Shown: piece after piece, positions 1 through 8,635 of the stretch | Position numbering within the stretch: position 1 is the stretch's first letter | Layout: every line of letters begins with the position of its first letter | DNA from: Streptomyces sp. NBC_01497 | Lineage (GTDB): Bacteria > Actinomycetota > Actinomycetes > Streptomycetales > Streptomycetaceae | Reading direction: 5' to 3' | Length of the DNA: 64,000 bases | Assembly: GCF_036250695.1 (NCBI RefSeq) | Contig: NZ_CP109427.1 | Span: 2,976,001-3,040,000, forward strand | Notes under the pieces: generated by a model | The model's database searches: none | What the model was told of the DNA's origin: nothing | What the model saw: only the letters and a program-made list of their open reading frames with translations | Made by a program: the position numbers and the translations under genes

Positions 1-446
1 GGTGCTTACCCAGCTGCGCTTCGCCGCTCAACTCCCCCACCCGCGGGGGCCTCACCGGACTTCGGAAGGTGAACGGGCCGGTCCCCGGAGCCCGGGCGGT
101 GAGGGTTCGACGGCCGTCCGCCCGTTCAGGTCTTCAACCGCGAGGCCCCGCGACGGACCGACCGGCACTCAAGGCACCTCGCCGCCCGCACCCCGCGGCT
201 GTCCCTCGCACGGCGTGGCTGTTCCTCGCACCGCACCGCACCGCCCGCATCGCGTGGCTCTTCCTCGCACCGCGCAACCGCGCCCACCCGATCACCCGTG
301 CGTCCGCACGGGCACCGCGCCAACCCGGACGGTCGCGCTCGCGCTCCTGATCGCACCGGCGTTCTCGGCCCGGCGCCTCAGCCGAGTGTGACGAACCTCG
401 CCCGATCAGGGCCCACGGTCAGCCCACCGCGATCAGCCCAGCGCGG
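1..446. other. Intergenic stretch without a recognisable gene
   Basis: I see no gene here. The open frames have no family resemblance and no convincing ribosome binding site. Around 200-285 a short segment, GCGTGGCTGTTCCTCGCACC, recurs in near-identical form (GCGTGGCTCTTCCTCGCACC), which is a simple local duplication. The stretch is the downstream side of the PH-domain gene. Confidence 0.5.
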
Positions 447-1148
447 TCAGCCCACCGCGATCAGGATGATCAGCAGGATGGCGCCTGCCAGCGCCGGCGC
501 CAGCACCTCGTACGCCCAGCGCACCACCGGTGCGCCCTGCGCGGCGGCGTCGTCCCGCGCGACCGCGCGGTCCGCCAGCTCGCGCATCTCCATGATCGCC
601 CGGTCCGCCTGGGCGAGCTTGGTCTCGCTGTCGGCGGCCGAGAAGCTCAGCGCCGCCTGCCGGGAGCCCGAGGACGCCGGGGCGGAACGCTCCAGACGGC
701 TCATCCTGCGGTCCACGCGCTTGCGCTGGCGCAGGCTGACCGGGACGGCCCACATCTGGTACTTCGCACCGTCGTGCGTGAAGAGTTCCGTGCTGAAGCG
801 CGCCTTGATGTGCTTCATCGCACTCCACGGCACGGTGACCGTGCGGAACGGATTCCTGATCCGGACGTGGTCCTCGCCCGCGTAGACGGCCGGGCGGACC
901 GTGTACGCGATCAGCAGCGGCACCACGAACAGCAGCGCCGCGAGGGACAGCCACGGCGCGCGGCCACTGCCGGTGACCAGGGCGTCGATACCGAGCCAGA
1001 GCACCAGGGCCAGCACGAGGATGCCGCCCGCGATGCCACCGCCCGAGCGGTACACACGGTCGGCGTACGCGGGCGTACCGGGCGCCGGTGCCGGGGCGGC
1101 GGAGGCGGCCTGGTCGGCCTCGGGCTGCTGCTGTTCGGAACGTGCCAT
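447..1148 (-). CDS. PH-domain membrane protein
   Basis: A 233-residue protein with two hydrophobic segments near residues 35-55 and 63-80, then a PH-like stretch (RIRNPFRTVTVPWSAMKHI), a charged middle, and a last hydrophobic segment at the C-terminal end. This is the layout of the actinobacterial PH-domain (bPH2/YdbT-like) membrane proteins, which have no known enzymatic role. I start at ATG 1148 (MARSEQQQ). ATG 1154 is two codons upstream and equally possible. The gene is transcribed away from deoC, so the 1149-1354 region holds both promoters. Function is unknown; a membrane-stress or envelope role is only inference. Confidence 0.75.
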   Translation of the reverse strand: MARSEQQQPEADQAASAAPAPAPGTPAYADRVYRSGGGIAGGILVLALVLWLGIDALVTGSGRAPWLSLAALLFVVPLLIAYTVRPAVYAGEDHVRIRNPFRTVTVPWSAMKHIKARFSTELFTHDGAKYQMWAVPVSLRQRKRVDRRMSRLERSAPASSGSRQAALSFSAADSETKLAQADRAIMEMRELADRAVARDDAAAQGAPVVRWAYEVLAPALAGAILLIILIAVG

Positions 1149-1329
1149 ACCCATGATTCTGCCGCACGCGCGAGCGAACGGACGAGGACCGTTCATGGTC
1201 GTTATCGATCGGTTCGCCCCGCCGTTATCGTTTCGCTCGTCACGCCCGGCCGTTTTCGGGCGTCCGGGAGGGCCCCGGCCGGGCCTCCGGGGCCCTCCCG
1301 GACGAACCGTTCCACGCCTGTACAGACCG

Positions 1330-1341
1330 CTACGCGCGTAG
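1330..1341. promoter_or_regulatory. Nucleoside-regulon palindrome upstream of deoC
   Basis: Perfect 12-bp palindrome CTACGCGCGTAG. Its right end overlaps a possible -10 element (TAGATA, 1339-1344), 14 bases before the deoC GTG. The identical sequence lies upstream of add and of the nucleoside ABC operon, so I read it as a shared operator. Repressor binding here would cover the -10 region. Confidence 0.75.
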
Positions 1342-1354
1342 ATATGCTGCCCTG

Positions 1355-2314
1355 GTGACCATGTCCACCAGCACCCCACCCCCGCTCGCCGATGTCGCCG
1401 CATCGGACAGCACGCTGCGGCGCTTCCTGCACGGGCTGCCCGGCGTCGACCCCGTAGGCCTGGAGGCGCGCGCCGCCGCTCTCGGCACCCGGTCGATCAA
1501 GACCACCGCCAAGGCGTACGCGATCGATCTCGCCATCTCGATGATCGACCTGACCACCCTCGAAGGCGCCGACACGCCGGGGAAGGTCCGCTCGCTCGCC
1601 GCGAAGGCGCTGCGCCCTGACCCGTCGGACAGGACCGCGCCCATGACGGCCGCCGTCTGCGTGTACCCGGACATGGCCGCGACGGCCAGGGCCGCGCTGG
1701 GCGACGCCGACGTCAAGGTCGCGTCCGTCGCCACCGCCTTCCCGGCGGGCCGCGCCGCGCTCGACGTGAAGCTCGCCGACGTGCGCTCCGCCATCGACGC
1801 GGGCGCCGACGAGATCGACATGGTCATCGACCGGGGCGCGTTCCTCGCCGGGCACTACCTGAAGGTGTACGACGAGATCCGCGCCGTGCGGGCCCAGTGC
1901 GAGGGGCATGCCCGGCTGAAGGTCATCTTCGAGACCGGTGAGCTGTCGACGTACGACAACATCCGCCGCGCCTCCTGGCTCGGCATGCTCGCGGGCGCGG
2001 ACTTCATCAAGACCTCGACCGGCAAGGTCGCGACCAACGCGACCCCGGCGAACACCCTGCTGATGCTGGAGGCCGTGCGCGACTTCCGCGCCCAGACCGG
2101 CACCCAGGTCGGCGTGAAGCCGGCGGGCGGGATCCGCACCACGAAGGACGCGGTCAAGTACCTGGTGCTGATCAACGAGACGGTGGGCGCGGACTGGCTG
2201 GACAGCCACTGGTTCCGCTTCGGCGCGTCCTCCCTCCTCAACGACCTGCTGATGCAGCGTCAGAAGCTGCGCACCGGGCGCTACTCCGGTCCCGACTACG
2301 TGACGGTGGACTGA
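1355..2314 (+). CDS. deoC: Deoxyribose-phosphate aldolase
   Basis: A 319-residue class I aldolase that splits 2-deoxyribose 5-phosphate into glyceraldehyde 3-phosphate and acetaldehyde, the last step of deoxynucleoside catabolism. The Schiff-base lysine lies in DFIKTSTGK (K219) and the second active-site lysine in VKPAGGIR (K255). The length and the long N-terminal extension fit the eukaryote-like DeoC branch. GTG 1355 and ATG 1361 are both possible starts. The close spacing to a TAGATA box suggests a very short or absent leader. It is followed after 6 bases by an aldehyde dehydrogenase and is probably controlled through the palindrome at 1330-1341. Confidence 0.95.
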   Translation: MTMSTSTPPPLADVAASDSTLRRFLHGLPGVDPVGLEARAAALGTRSIKTTAKAYAIDLAISMIDLTTLEGADTPGKVRSLAAKALRPDPSDRTAPMTAAVCVYPDMAATARAALGDADVKVASVATAFPAGRAALDVKLADVRSAIDAGADEIDMVIDRGAFLAGHYLKVYDEIRAVRAQCEGHARLKVIFETGELSTYDNIRRASWLGMLAGADFIKTSTGKVATNATPANTLLMLEAVRDFRAQTGTQVGVKPAGGIRTTKDAVKYLVLINETVGADWLDSHWFRFGASSLLNDLLMQRQKLRTGRYSGPDYVTVD

Positions 2315-2320
2315 TACACC

Positions 2321-3799
2321 ATGGCATCGCCGCATCCCGACCCCAGTTCCGCACCGGCCGCCGGGCGTTCGCCGTTCGCGTACGCGCCCGCGCCCGAGTC
2401 GCGTTCCGTCGTCGACATCGCGCCCTCCTACGGGCTGTTCATCGACGGTGAGTTCACCGAGGCCGCCGACGGCAAGGTGTTCAAGACCCTCGCCCCGGCC
2501 ACCGAGGAAGTGCTCTCCGAGATCGCCCAGGCCGGCGAACAGGACGTCGAAAGGGCCGTACGAGCGGCCCGCCGCGCCTTCGAGAAGTGGTCCGCGCTGC
2601 CTGGCGCGGAACGCGCGAAGTACCTCTTCCGGATCGCCAGGATCCTCCAGGAGCGCGCCCGCGAGCTGGCCGTGCTGGAGACGCTGGACAACGGAAAGCC
2701 CATCAAGGAGACACGGGACTTCGACGTCCCGCAGGCCGCCGCGCACTTCTTCTACCACGCGGGCTGGGCCGACAAGCTGGAGCACGCCGGGTTCGGCCCC
2801 GCGCCGCGCCCGCTGGGGGTGGCCGCGCAGGTCATCCCGTGGAACTTCCCGCTGCTGATGCTGGCGTGGAAGATCGCGCCCGCCCTCGCCACCGGCAACA
2901 CGGTGGTGCTGAAGCCCGCCGAGACGACCCCGCTGTCCGCGCTGTTCTTCGCGGACGTGTGCCGCCAGGCAGGGCTGCCGAAGGGCGTCGTCAACATCGT
3001 GACGGGCGACGGCACGACGGGCGCGGCCCTGGTGGCCCACCCGGAGGTGGACAAGGTCGCGTTCACCGGCTCGACCGATGTCGGCAAGGCCATCGCACGG
3101 CAGGTCGCCGGCACCCGCAAGAAGGTCACGCTCGAACTCGGCGGCAAGGGCGCGAACATCGTCTTCGACGACGCGCCTCTCGACCAGGCGGTCGAGGGCA
3201 TCGTCACCGGGATCTTCTTCAACCAGGGCCAGGTGTGCTGCGCCGGTTCGCGGCTGCTGGTCCAGGAGTCGGTCGCGGACGAGCTGATCGAGTCGCTCAA
3301 GCGCCGGCTCGGCACTCTGCGGCTCGGCGACCCGCTCGACAAGAACACCGACATCGGCGCCATCAACTCGGCGCAGCAGCTGGCGAAGATCCGCGAGTTG
3401 ACGGAGATCGGCGCGGCCGAGGGCGCGGAGCGCTGGTCGCCGGAGTGCGAACTCCCGTCGTCCGGCTACTGGTTCCCGCCGACGCTGTTCACCGGTGTGG
3501 CGCAGGCGCACACCGTCGCGCAGGACGAGATCTTCGGCCCGGTGCTGTCGGTGCTGACGTTCCGCACCCCGGACGAGGCGGTCGCCAAGGCCAACAACAC
3601 CCCGTACGGGCTGTCCGCCGGTGTGTGGACGGAGAAGGGGTCGCGGATGCTCGCCGTCGCGGACCGGCTGCGCGCGGGCGTCGTCTGGGCGAACACATTC
3701 AACAAGTTCGACCCGACGTCGCCGTTCGGTGGCTACAAGGAGTCGGGTTACGGCCGCGAGGGCGGCCGCCACGGCCTGGAGGCGTACCTCGATGTCTGA
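2321..3799 (+). CDS. Aldehyde dehydrogenase (NAD(P)+-dependent), active
   Basis: A 492-residue ALDH-superfamily enzyme of normal length. The general-base glutamate is E272 in VTLELGGKGANIVF. The catalytic cysteine is probably C306 in NQGQVCCAGSR. The usual C-terminal ALDH blocks are present (EIFGPVLSV, SPFGGYKESGYGREGG). It starts 6 bases after deoC and its stop overlaps the next gene by 8 bases, so the three form one operon. From context it most likely oxidises the acetaldehyde released by DeoC. The substrate is inferred; the fold and the active residues are read from the sequence. Confidence 0.92.
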   Translation: MASPHPDPSSAPAAGRSPFAYAPAPESRSVVDIAPSYGLFIDGEFTEAADGKVFKTLAPATEEVLSEIAQAGEQDVERAVRAARRAFEKWSALPGAERAKYLFRIARILQERARELAVLETLDNGKPIKETRDFDVPQAAAHFFYHAGWADKLEHAGFGPAPRPLGVAAQVIPWNFPLLMLAWKIAPALATGNTVVLKPAETTPLSALFFADVCRQAGLPKGVVNIVTGDGTTGAALVAHPEVDKVAFTGSTDVGKAIARQVAGTRKKVTLELGGKGANIVFDDAPLDQAVEGIVTGIFFNQGQVCCAGSRLLVQESVADELIESLKRRLGTLRLGDPLDKNTDIGAINSAQQLAKIRELTEIGAAEGAERWSPECELPSSGYWFPPTLFTGVAQAHTVAQDEIFGPVLSVLTFRTPDEAVAKANNTPYGLSAGVWTEKGSRMLAVADRLRAGVVWANTFNKFDPTSPFGGYKESGYGREGGRHGLEAYLDV

Positions 3800-4697
3800 C
3801 AGCAGCGGCCAGGGCCGGCTGACGGTCCTCAAGACCTACAAGCTGTACGTGGGGGGCAAGTTCCCCCGCAGTGAGAGCGGCCGGGTGTACGAAGTGACGG
3901 ATGCCAAGGGCCGCTGGCTCGCCAACGCCCCCCTCTCCTCCCGCAAGGACGCCCGTGACGCGGTCGTCGCGGCGCGCAAGGCGGTCGGCGGCTGGTCGGG
4001 CGCCGCGGCGTACAACCGCGGGCAGGTCCTGTACCGGATCGCGGAGATGCTCCAGGGCCGCGCGGACCAGTTCACGCGCGAGGTCGCCGACGCGGAGGGG
4101 CTGTCCAAGTCGAAGGCGGCGGCCGTCGTCGAGGCGGCCATCGACCGCTGGGTCTGGTACGCGGGCTGGACCGACAAGATCGCCCAGGTGGTGGGCGGCG
4201 CGAACCCGGTGGCGGGGCCGTACTTCAACCACTCGGTGCCGGAGCCGACGGGCGTCGTCGCGGTGCTCGCGCCGCGCGAGTCGTCGCTGCTGGGCCTCGT
4301 GTCGGTGGTGGCGCCGGTCGTCGCGACCGGCAACACGGCCGTGGTGGTGGCGAGCGAGGACCGCCCGCTGCCCGCCCTGTCGCTGGCGGAGGTACTGGCG
4401 ACGTCGGACGTGCCGGGCGGCGTCGTGAACGTCCTGTCGGGACGTACGGCGGAGATCGCGGCGCCCCTCGCCGCGCACCAGGACGTCAACGGCATCGATC
4501 TGACGGGCGCGGACGCTGCGCTCGCCAAGGACCTGGAGATCGCGGCGGCGGACAACCTGAAGCGGGTGCTGCGTCCGGCGGGCACGGCCGCCGACTGGAC
4601 GGCCGACCCGGGGACGCGCCGCATGACGGCGTTCCTGGAGACGAAGACCGTCTGGCACCCCACGGGCGCGCTGGGCGTGGCGGGCTCGTCGTACTGA
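3792..4697 (+). CDS. Truncated aldehyde-dehydrogenase-like protein without catalytic cysteine
   Basis: A 301-residue protein that aligns with the N-terminal and NAD-binding part of ALDHs (RSESGRVYEV, PVVATGNTAVVVASE, VPGGVVNVLSG). It ends near where the catalytic domain begins. The ELGGK glutamate block and the GQxC cysteine are both absent. Its start ATG 3792 overlaps the upstream ALDH stop by 8 bases. The open frame is clean and the codon use normal, so it does not look like a decaying gene. It resembles the non-catalytic ALDH half of ALDH16-type proteins and may be a structural partner of the enzyme at 2321-3799, as in a split ALDH16. That role is inference. Confidence 0.8.
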   Translation: MSDSSGQGRLTVLKTYKLYVGGKFPRSESGRVYEVTDAKGRWLANAPLSSRKDARDAVVAARKAVGGWSGAAAYNRGQVLYRIAEMLQGRADQFTREVADAEGLSKSKAAAVVEAAIDRWVWYAGWTDKIAQVVGGANPVAGPYFNHSVPEPTGVVAVLAPRESSLLGLVSVVAPVVATGNTAVVVASEDRPLPALSLAEVLATSDVPGGVVNVLSGRTAEIAAPLAAHQDVNGIDLTGADAALAKDLEIAAADNLKRVLRPAGTAADWTADPGTRRMTAFLETKTVWHPTGALGVAGSSY

Positions 4698-4749
4698 CGT
4701 ATGACGTAATGACGTTCAGGAGCGGTGCGGCGGAGCAGCCGCCACCACG

Positions 4750-4789
4750 GGCGCGCGGCCCGGTCCTTCACGGGACCGGGCCGCGCGCC
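4750..4789. terminator. Strong hairpin terminator after the deoC operon
   Basis: A perfect 17-bp stem (GGCGCGCGGCCCGGTCC paired with its complement) with a 6-base loop. It lies between the deoC-ALDH operon and the convergent secreted-protein gene, so it could stop transcription from both sides. No T-run follows, as is usual in Streptomyces. Confidence 0.8.
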
Positions 4790-4899
4790 GTCGGCATCGG
4801 TGGGCCGGCGGGCCGTGACCGGAGGGCGTCGGTGACCTGACGGCCTGCCCCGTGCGGCGGCCGAGGCGCCCGACGGCCCGGGTGCCCACGCCCGGCAGT

Positions 4900-5286
4900 T
4901 CAGCCGCCGAGGAGGCTCGTGACCTGGCCGGTCACCGGGAGCGAGCCGAGGGCGCCGCCCTGGGTGACCGGGTCGGTGAGCGTCTTGGTGGACACCGGCT
5001 TGAAGTCCGCGATCTGTGTGCCCACTCCGTTGTCCAGCGGGTCCACGCCGGTCTTCGCCAGCGGGTCGAGCTGGAGGTTCGTCACGGGCAGCGCCGCGCC
5101 CTTCACCACGTTGCCGACGGCCCCGGTCAGCGCCTGCGCCGTCGCCCCCGACGCCTGCTGGGCGCTCGTGCCTGCGGCCTGGGCCGCCGCCCCGCTGAGC
5201 CCGAGCGCGGCGCCCGCTGCGGTGACGGTGAGGCCGACGCGCAGCATCGCGTGGCGTCGGGGTGTGGGAGCTGCGTGACGTGCCAT
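4900..5286 (-). CDS. Small secreted protein, unknown function
   Basis: A 128-residue protein with a twin-arginine-like start (TPRRHAMLRVGLTV), a hydrophobic core and a likely signal-peptidase site after AAQAAG. The mature part is short, low in charge and rich in Ala, Gly, Leu, Thr and Val, with LPVTNLQLDPL and GSLPVTGQVTSLLGG. No cysteines are visible in the mature part. It recalls the other small secreted protein at 8636-8977 in size and composition. ATG 5286 was chosen because the signal peptide begins there. I do not recognise a family with known function. Confidence 0.75.
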   Translation of the reverse strand: MARHAAPTPRRHAMLRVGLTVTAAGAALGLSGAAAQAAGTSAQQASGATAQALTGAVGNVVKGAALPVTNLQLDPLAKTGVDPLDNGVGTQIADFKPVSTKTLTDPVTQGGALGSLPVTGQVTSLLGG

Positions 5287-5417
5287 GGGGGTTTCCGTTC
5301 CGGTACGTGATGGGGTCAGTACGTACAGTAAGTGACGGCCGGGGCCGCTCACCACCTCTACGGCGGGCCGGTCCCCGGGGGTCCCCTGCGCGGGCGTATG
5401 CCTCACACTGGTGTTCC

Positions 5418-6095
5418 GTGACGCATCCGAACCCCCGCCCGACGCCCGTCCTCCTGCTCTCGGGCCCCTCGGGTTCCGGGAAGTCGTCCCTCGCCGCCCG
5501 TACCGGACTGCCGGTGCTGCGCCTTGACGACTTCTACAAGGAGGGCGACGACCCGACGCTGCCGCTCGTGCCGGACAGCGACGACATCGACTGGGACGCG
5601 CCGGGCTCGTGGGACGAGGACGCGGCGGTCGCGGCGGTCCTGGACCTCTACGGCAGCGGGCGTACGGACGTCCCCGTGTACGACATCGCGACCAGTTCGC
5701 GTACGGGCACGACGACCCTGGACGTGGGCGCGGCACCCGCGTTCCTCGCGGAGGGCGTCTTCGCGGCGGAGATCGTCGCCCGCTGCCGTGAACTGGGCGT
5801 ACTGTCCGACGCGTTGTGCCTGCGCGGCCGCCCGTGGACGACGTTCAGGCGGCGGCTGGCCCGCGACCTGCGCGAGGCCCGCAAGTCGGTGCCGTTCCTG
5901 CTGCGGCGCGGATGGCGGCTGATGCGCCTGGAGCCCGGCATCGTGGCGCACCAGGTGGGGCTGGGCGCCCACCCCTGCGGCGCCCCCGAGGCCCTGGACC
6001 GGATCGCGGCGGCGATCGCCGCCGCGAGCGCCCCGGACGCCACGGCCGGCACGGGCACCCGCACGGCGGCCCGGCCCGGCCGGGGCCTCGCCTAG
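5418..6095 (+). CDS. Uridine-kinase-like P-loop protein
   Basis: A 225-residue P-loop NTPase. The Walker A motif GPSGSGKS lies at residues 16-23. It is followed by LDDFYKEGDDPTLP, which resembles the substrate and Mg-binding segment of uridine kinases (DDFYK), and DIDWDAPGSW. A later FLAEGVFAAEIV block and an Arg-rich lid (FRRRLARDLREARKS) complete the kinase fold. The GTG 5418 start puts the P-loop near the N-terminus, as in this family. Location near nucleoside genes agrees with a nucleoside kinase role, but it carries no regulon palindrome. Substrate is unproven. Confidence 0.8.
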   Translation: MTHPNPRPTPVLLLSGPSGSGKSSLAARTGLPVLRLDDFYKEGDDPTLPLVPDSDDIDWDAPGSWDEDAAVAAVLDLYGSGRTDVPVYDIATSSRTGTTTLDVGAAPAFLAEGVFAAEIVARCRELGVLSDALCLRGRPWTTFRRRLARDLREARKSVPFLLRRGWRLMRLEPGIVAHQVGLGAHPCGAPEALDRIAAAIAAASAPDATAGTGTRTAARPGRGLA

Positions 6096-6154
6096 AGGGC
6101 CCTCGCGCAAGACCCGCACGCGCAGGACAGCGCCCCGGCACCCGAGCCGCACCT

Positions 6155-6220
6155 GGGCGCACCACGCACGGCGTCATCCCGGAGGCCGGGCGCACCACGC
6201 ACGGCGTCTTCCGGGAGGCC
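6155..6220. repeat. Two tandem copies of a 33-bp unit
   Basis: Positions 6155-6187 and 6188-6220 are near-identical 33-base units that begin GGGCGCACCACGCACGGCGT and differ at only a few bases. They lie in the 330-base gene-free stretch 6096-6425 between two convergent genes. I see nothing else in that stretch. Confidence 0.85.
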
Positions 6221-6425
6221 GGGCCCCTCATCGGCGAGACGGCGGGCCGCGCGGGCGCGGGGGCGACGGCGAGCGGATTCCCGCGACGGTGTCCACCGAA
6301 GGCCGGGCGCGCCGGCCCATGTCCGCGACAGCCATGCCTATGACCGGCCGCGCGCCCGTCGGCCCACCCCGGTCCCCCGGCAGCCGCGCCGAAGGGGCGG
6401 CCATCCGGCCACCCGTTCGGCCCGG

Positions 6426-7229
6426 CTACGACAGCGACCGGCCGAAACCCGCCGCGAGCGGCATCCGCAGCCCCACCGGGGGCGGCGCGGCGAGGGCGTC
6501 CTCCACGGGGCGGGAGTACGGCCGGGACAGCAGCGCCCCCATCGCGAAGTCCTTCGCCAGCGAGGTGACTTCGCGGTGGTAGTGGCGCAGCGCGTGACCG
6601 TCGGAGTGGACCTCGAAGCGGCAGGTGTCGCGGTTGGCCTTCTTCGCCCGCTCCGCCAGCCGGAACGACAACTCCGGGTCGGTGCGCCGGTCGTTGGTGC
6701 CGTGCACGATCAGCACCTGGCGCCCCACCAGTTGGCGCACCGGCTCGTCGGGCGCGGCGAGGTCGTCGTCGGGCAGCCAAGGGGCGATCGCCAGGACGGA
6801 GTTGACGGCTTCGTGGCCCGCGGCGCGCAGGGCGGCCCGGCCGCCCATCCCGTATCCGGCGAGGCACACCGGCACGTCCCCGTACCGCCGTCCGACCTCG
6901 TCGGCGGCCCAGGCGACGTCGGCGCACAGGGCCGCGTCCGGGCCGTTCCAGCCGCCGACGCGGTAGCGCACCACATGGACCATCACGCCCTCCCGGGCGC
7001 CCGCCCGCCCCAGCGACCGGGCGAGGGGTGCGAGCGTCGCGCGGGTGAGCGGTGACGGGCGCCGCGTGGAGGTCTCCGCGGCGGTGGGCAGAACGAGGAC
7101 GACGCCGCCCGTCGACGTACCGGCGGAGGGTGGGACGAGGGGCCGCCCCAGCCGGGGCAGGGGGCCGGTCCCGTCGCGTTCTGGTTGCTGCGGACGCTCC
7201 GTTGCGTCCTGGCCTGCCTGATGTCCCAT
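6426..7229 (-). CDS. Alpha/beta-hydrolase-fold protein lacking the nucleophilic serine
   Basis: A 267-residue dienelactone-hydrolase/acyl-peptidase-like fold. The nucleophile elbow reads AGYGMGG (residues 124-130), with Gly127 where the catalytic Ser should be (GxSxG). The acid and histidine positions seem to be kept (HGTNDRRTDP near 176-185, SDGHALRHYH near 209-218). It may therefore be a non-enzymatic fold or use another mechanism. It converges with the kinase-like gene and is divergent from add, with 114 bases between the two starts. Confidence 0.7.
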   Translation of the reverse strand: MGHQAGQDATERPQQPERDGTGPLPRLGRPLVPPSAGTSTGGVVLVLPTAAETSTRRPSPLTRATLAPLARSLGRAGAREGVMVHVVRYRVGGWNGPDAALCADVAWAADEVGRRYGDVPVCLAGYGMGGRAALRAAGHEAVNSVLAIAPWLPDDDLAAPDEPVRQLVGRQVLIVHGTNDRRTDPELSFRLAERAKKANRDTCRFEVHSDGHALRHYHREVTSLAKDFAMGALLSRPYSRPVEDALAAPPPVGLRMPLAAGFGRSLS

Positions 7230-7315
7230 AGCGGAACGATGTCAGACGCGCGCGTGGACTCCACCCTTCCGCGCGGTCACTGTTACGTATCGACACCTGT
7301 CGGACGGTGCTCGTT

Positions 7316-7327
7316 CTACGCGCGTAG
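7316..7327. promoter_or_regulatory. Nucleoside-regulon palindrome upstream of add
   Basis: Perfect palindrome CTACGCGCGTAG ending 16 bases before the add ATG. A likely -10 element (TAGATT, 7332-7337) follows directly, so the start of transcription may coincide with the ATG (leaderless mRNA). Confidence 0.75.
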
Positions 7328-7343
7328 GCGTTAGATTGGACGG

Positions 7344-8486
7344 ATGACGAGCCAGCCCGGTCAGACCACCCCTCCCCCGAGCGCGGACCAGATCCACCGC
7401 GCCCCCAAAGTGCTGCTGCACGACCACCTCGACGGCGGACTGCGGCCCGGCACGGTCATCGATCTCGCCCGGCAGGCCGGCTACGACGGCCTGCCGGAGA
7501 GCGACAGCGAGAAGCTGGGCATCTGGTTCCGCGAGGCCGCGGACTCGGGCTCGCTGGAACGCTACCTGGAGACGTTCGCCCACACCTGCGCCGTCATGCA
7601 GTCGCGGGACGCGCTGCTGAGGGTCGCGGCCGAGTGCGCCCAGGACCTCGCGGCGGACGGCGTCGTCTACGCCGAGGTGCGCTACGCGCCCGAACAGCAC
7701 CTGGAGGGCGGCCTGAGCCTCGAAGAGGTCGTCGAAGCGGTCAACGAGGGCTTCAGGGAGGGCGAGCGGCGCGCCCGGGCCGACGGCCACCGCATCAGGA
7801 TCGGCGCGCTCCTCACCGCGATGCGGCACGCGGCCCGCGCCCTGGAGATCGCCGAACTGGCCAATTCCTACCGGGATTCGGGCGTCGTCGGCTTCGACAT
7901 CGCGGGCGCGGAGGCCGGTTACCCGCCCACCCGCCACCTCGACGCCTTCGAGTACCTGAAGCGGGAGAACAACCACTTCACGATCCACGCGGGCGAGGCG
8001 TTCGGCCTGCCGTCGATCTGGCAGGCGCTGCAGTGGTGCGGTGCGGACCGCCTCGGCCACGGCGTGCGCATCATCGACGACATCGAGGTCGCCGAGGACG
8101 GCTCGGTGAAGCTCGGCCGGCTCGCGTCGTACGTGCGGGACAAGCGCATCCCGCTGGAACTGTGCCCCAGCTCCAACCTCCAGACGGGCGCCGCCACCTC
8201 GTACGCGGAGCACCCCATCGGGCTGCTGCGCCGGCTCCACTTCCGCGCCACCGTCAACACGGACAACCGGTTGATGTCGGGCACGAGCATGAGCCGCGAA
8301 TTCGGCGCACTGGTGGAGACCTTTGGGTACAGCCTCGACGACATGCAGTGGTTCACGGTCAATGCGATGAAATCAGCATTCATTCCTTTCGATGAACGTC
8401 TCGCCATGATCAATGACGTCATCAAGCCCGGCTACGCGGAACTCAAATCCGAATGGCTGTTCAGGCAGACGTCCGTGACCAGCTGA
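7344..8486 (+). CDS. add: Adenosine deaminase
   Basis: A 380-residue zinc hydrolase that converts (deoxy)adenosine to (deoxy)inosine. Metal and active-site motifs are present: HDHLDGG (H26, H28), TIHAGE (H215, E218), LGHGVR (H239) and NTDNRLMS (D307). The length suits the bacterial/actinobacterial Add group. ATG 7344 sits 6 bases after TAGATT, with only a poor GGACGG before it, so it may be leaderless. It stands alone as a transcription unit and carries the same palindrome as deoC and the nucleoside transporter operon. Confidence 0.95.
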   Translation: MTSQPGQTTPPPSADQIHRAPKVLLHDHLDGGLRPGTVIDLARQAGYDGLPESDSEKLGIWFREAADSGSLERYLETFAHTCAVMQSRDALLRVAAECAQDLAADGVVYAEVRYAPEQHLEGGLSLEEVVEAVNEGFREGERRARADGHRIRIGALLTAMRHAARALEIAELANSYRDSGVVGFDIAGAEAGYPPTRHLDAFEYLKRENNHFTIHAGEAFGLPSIWQALQWCGADRLGHGVRIIDDIEVAEDGSVKLGRLASYVRDKRIPLELCPSSNLQTGAATSYAEHPIGLLRRLHFRATVNTDNRLMSGTSMSREFGALVETFGYSLDDMQWFTVNAMKSAFIPFDERLAMINDVIKPGYAELKSEWLFRQTSVTS

Positions 8487-8635
8487 TTCATCGCGAAGAA
8501 CGTCCATCACACCTATCCGTCGACGCTCCGGAACACGAATACGGAAGGGCGCCGGATATTTGCGGAGGACGAGCCGCGCTGACTAGATTTCAGAGCTGCT
8601 CGTTTTTCCACACCCCCACAAGGACGAAATCTCAG

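Noticed and set aside
1202..3832. Very long minus-strand open frame (876 codons) opposite deoC and the ALDH gene
   Set aside because: It is a GC-driven antisense shadow. The Arg/Gly/Asp-rich product has no family pattern and the plus strand encodes clear enzymes. The same holds for many long frames opposite other genes.
3792..4697. Calling the short ALDH a pseudogene
   Set aside because: The frame is intact, codon use is normal and it is translationally coupled to its neighbour, which argues for a maintained protein.
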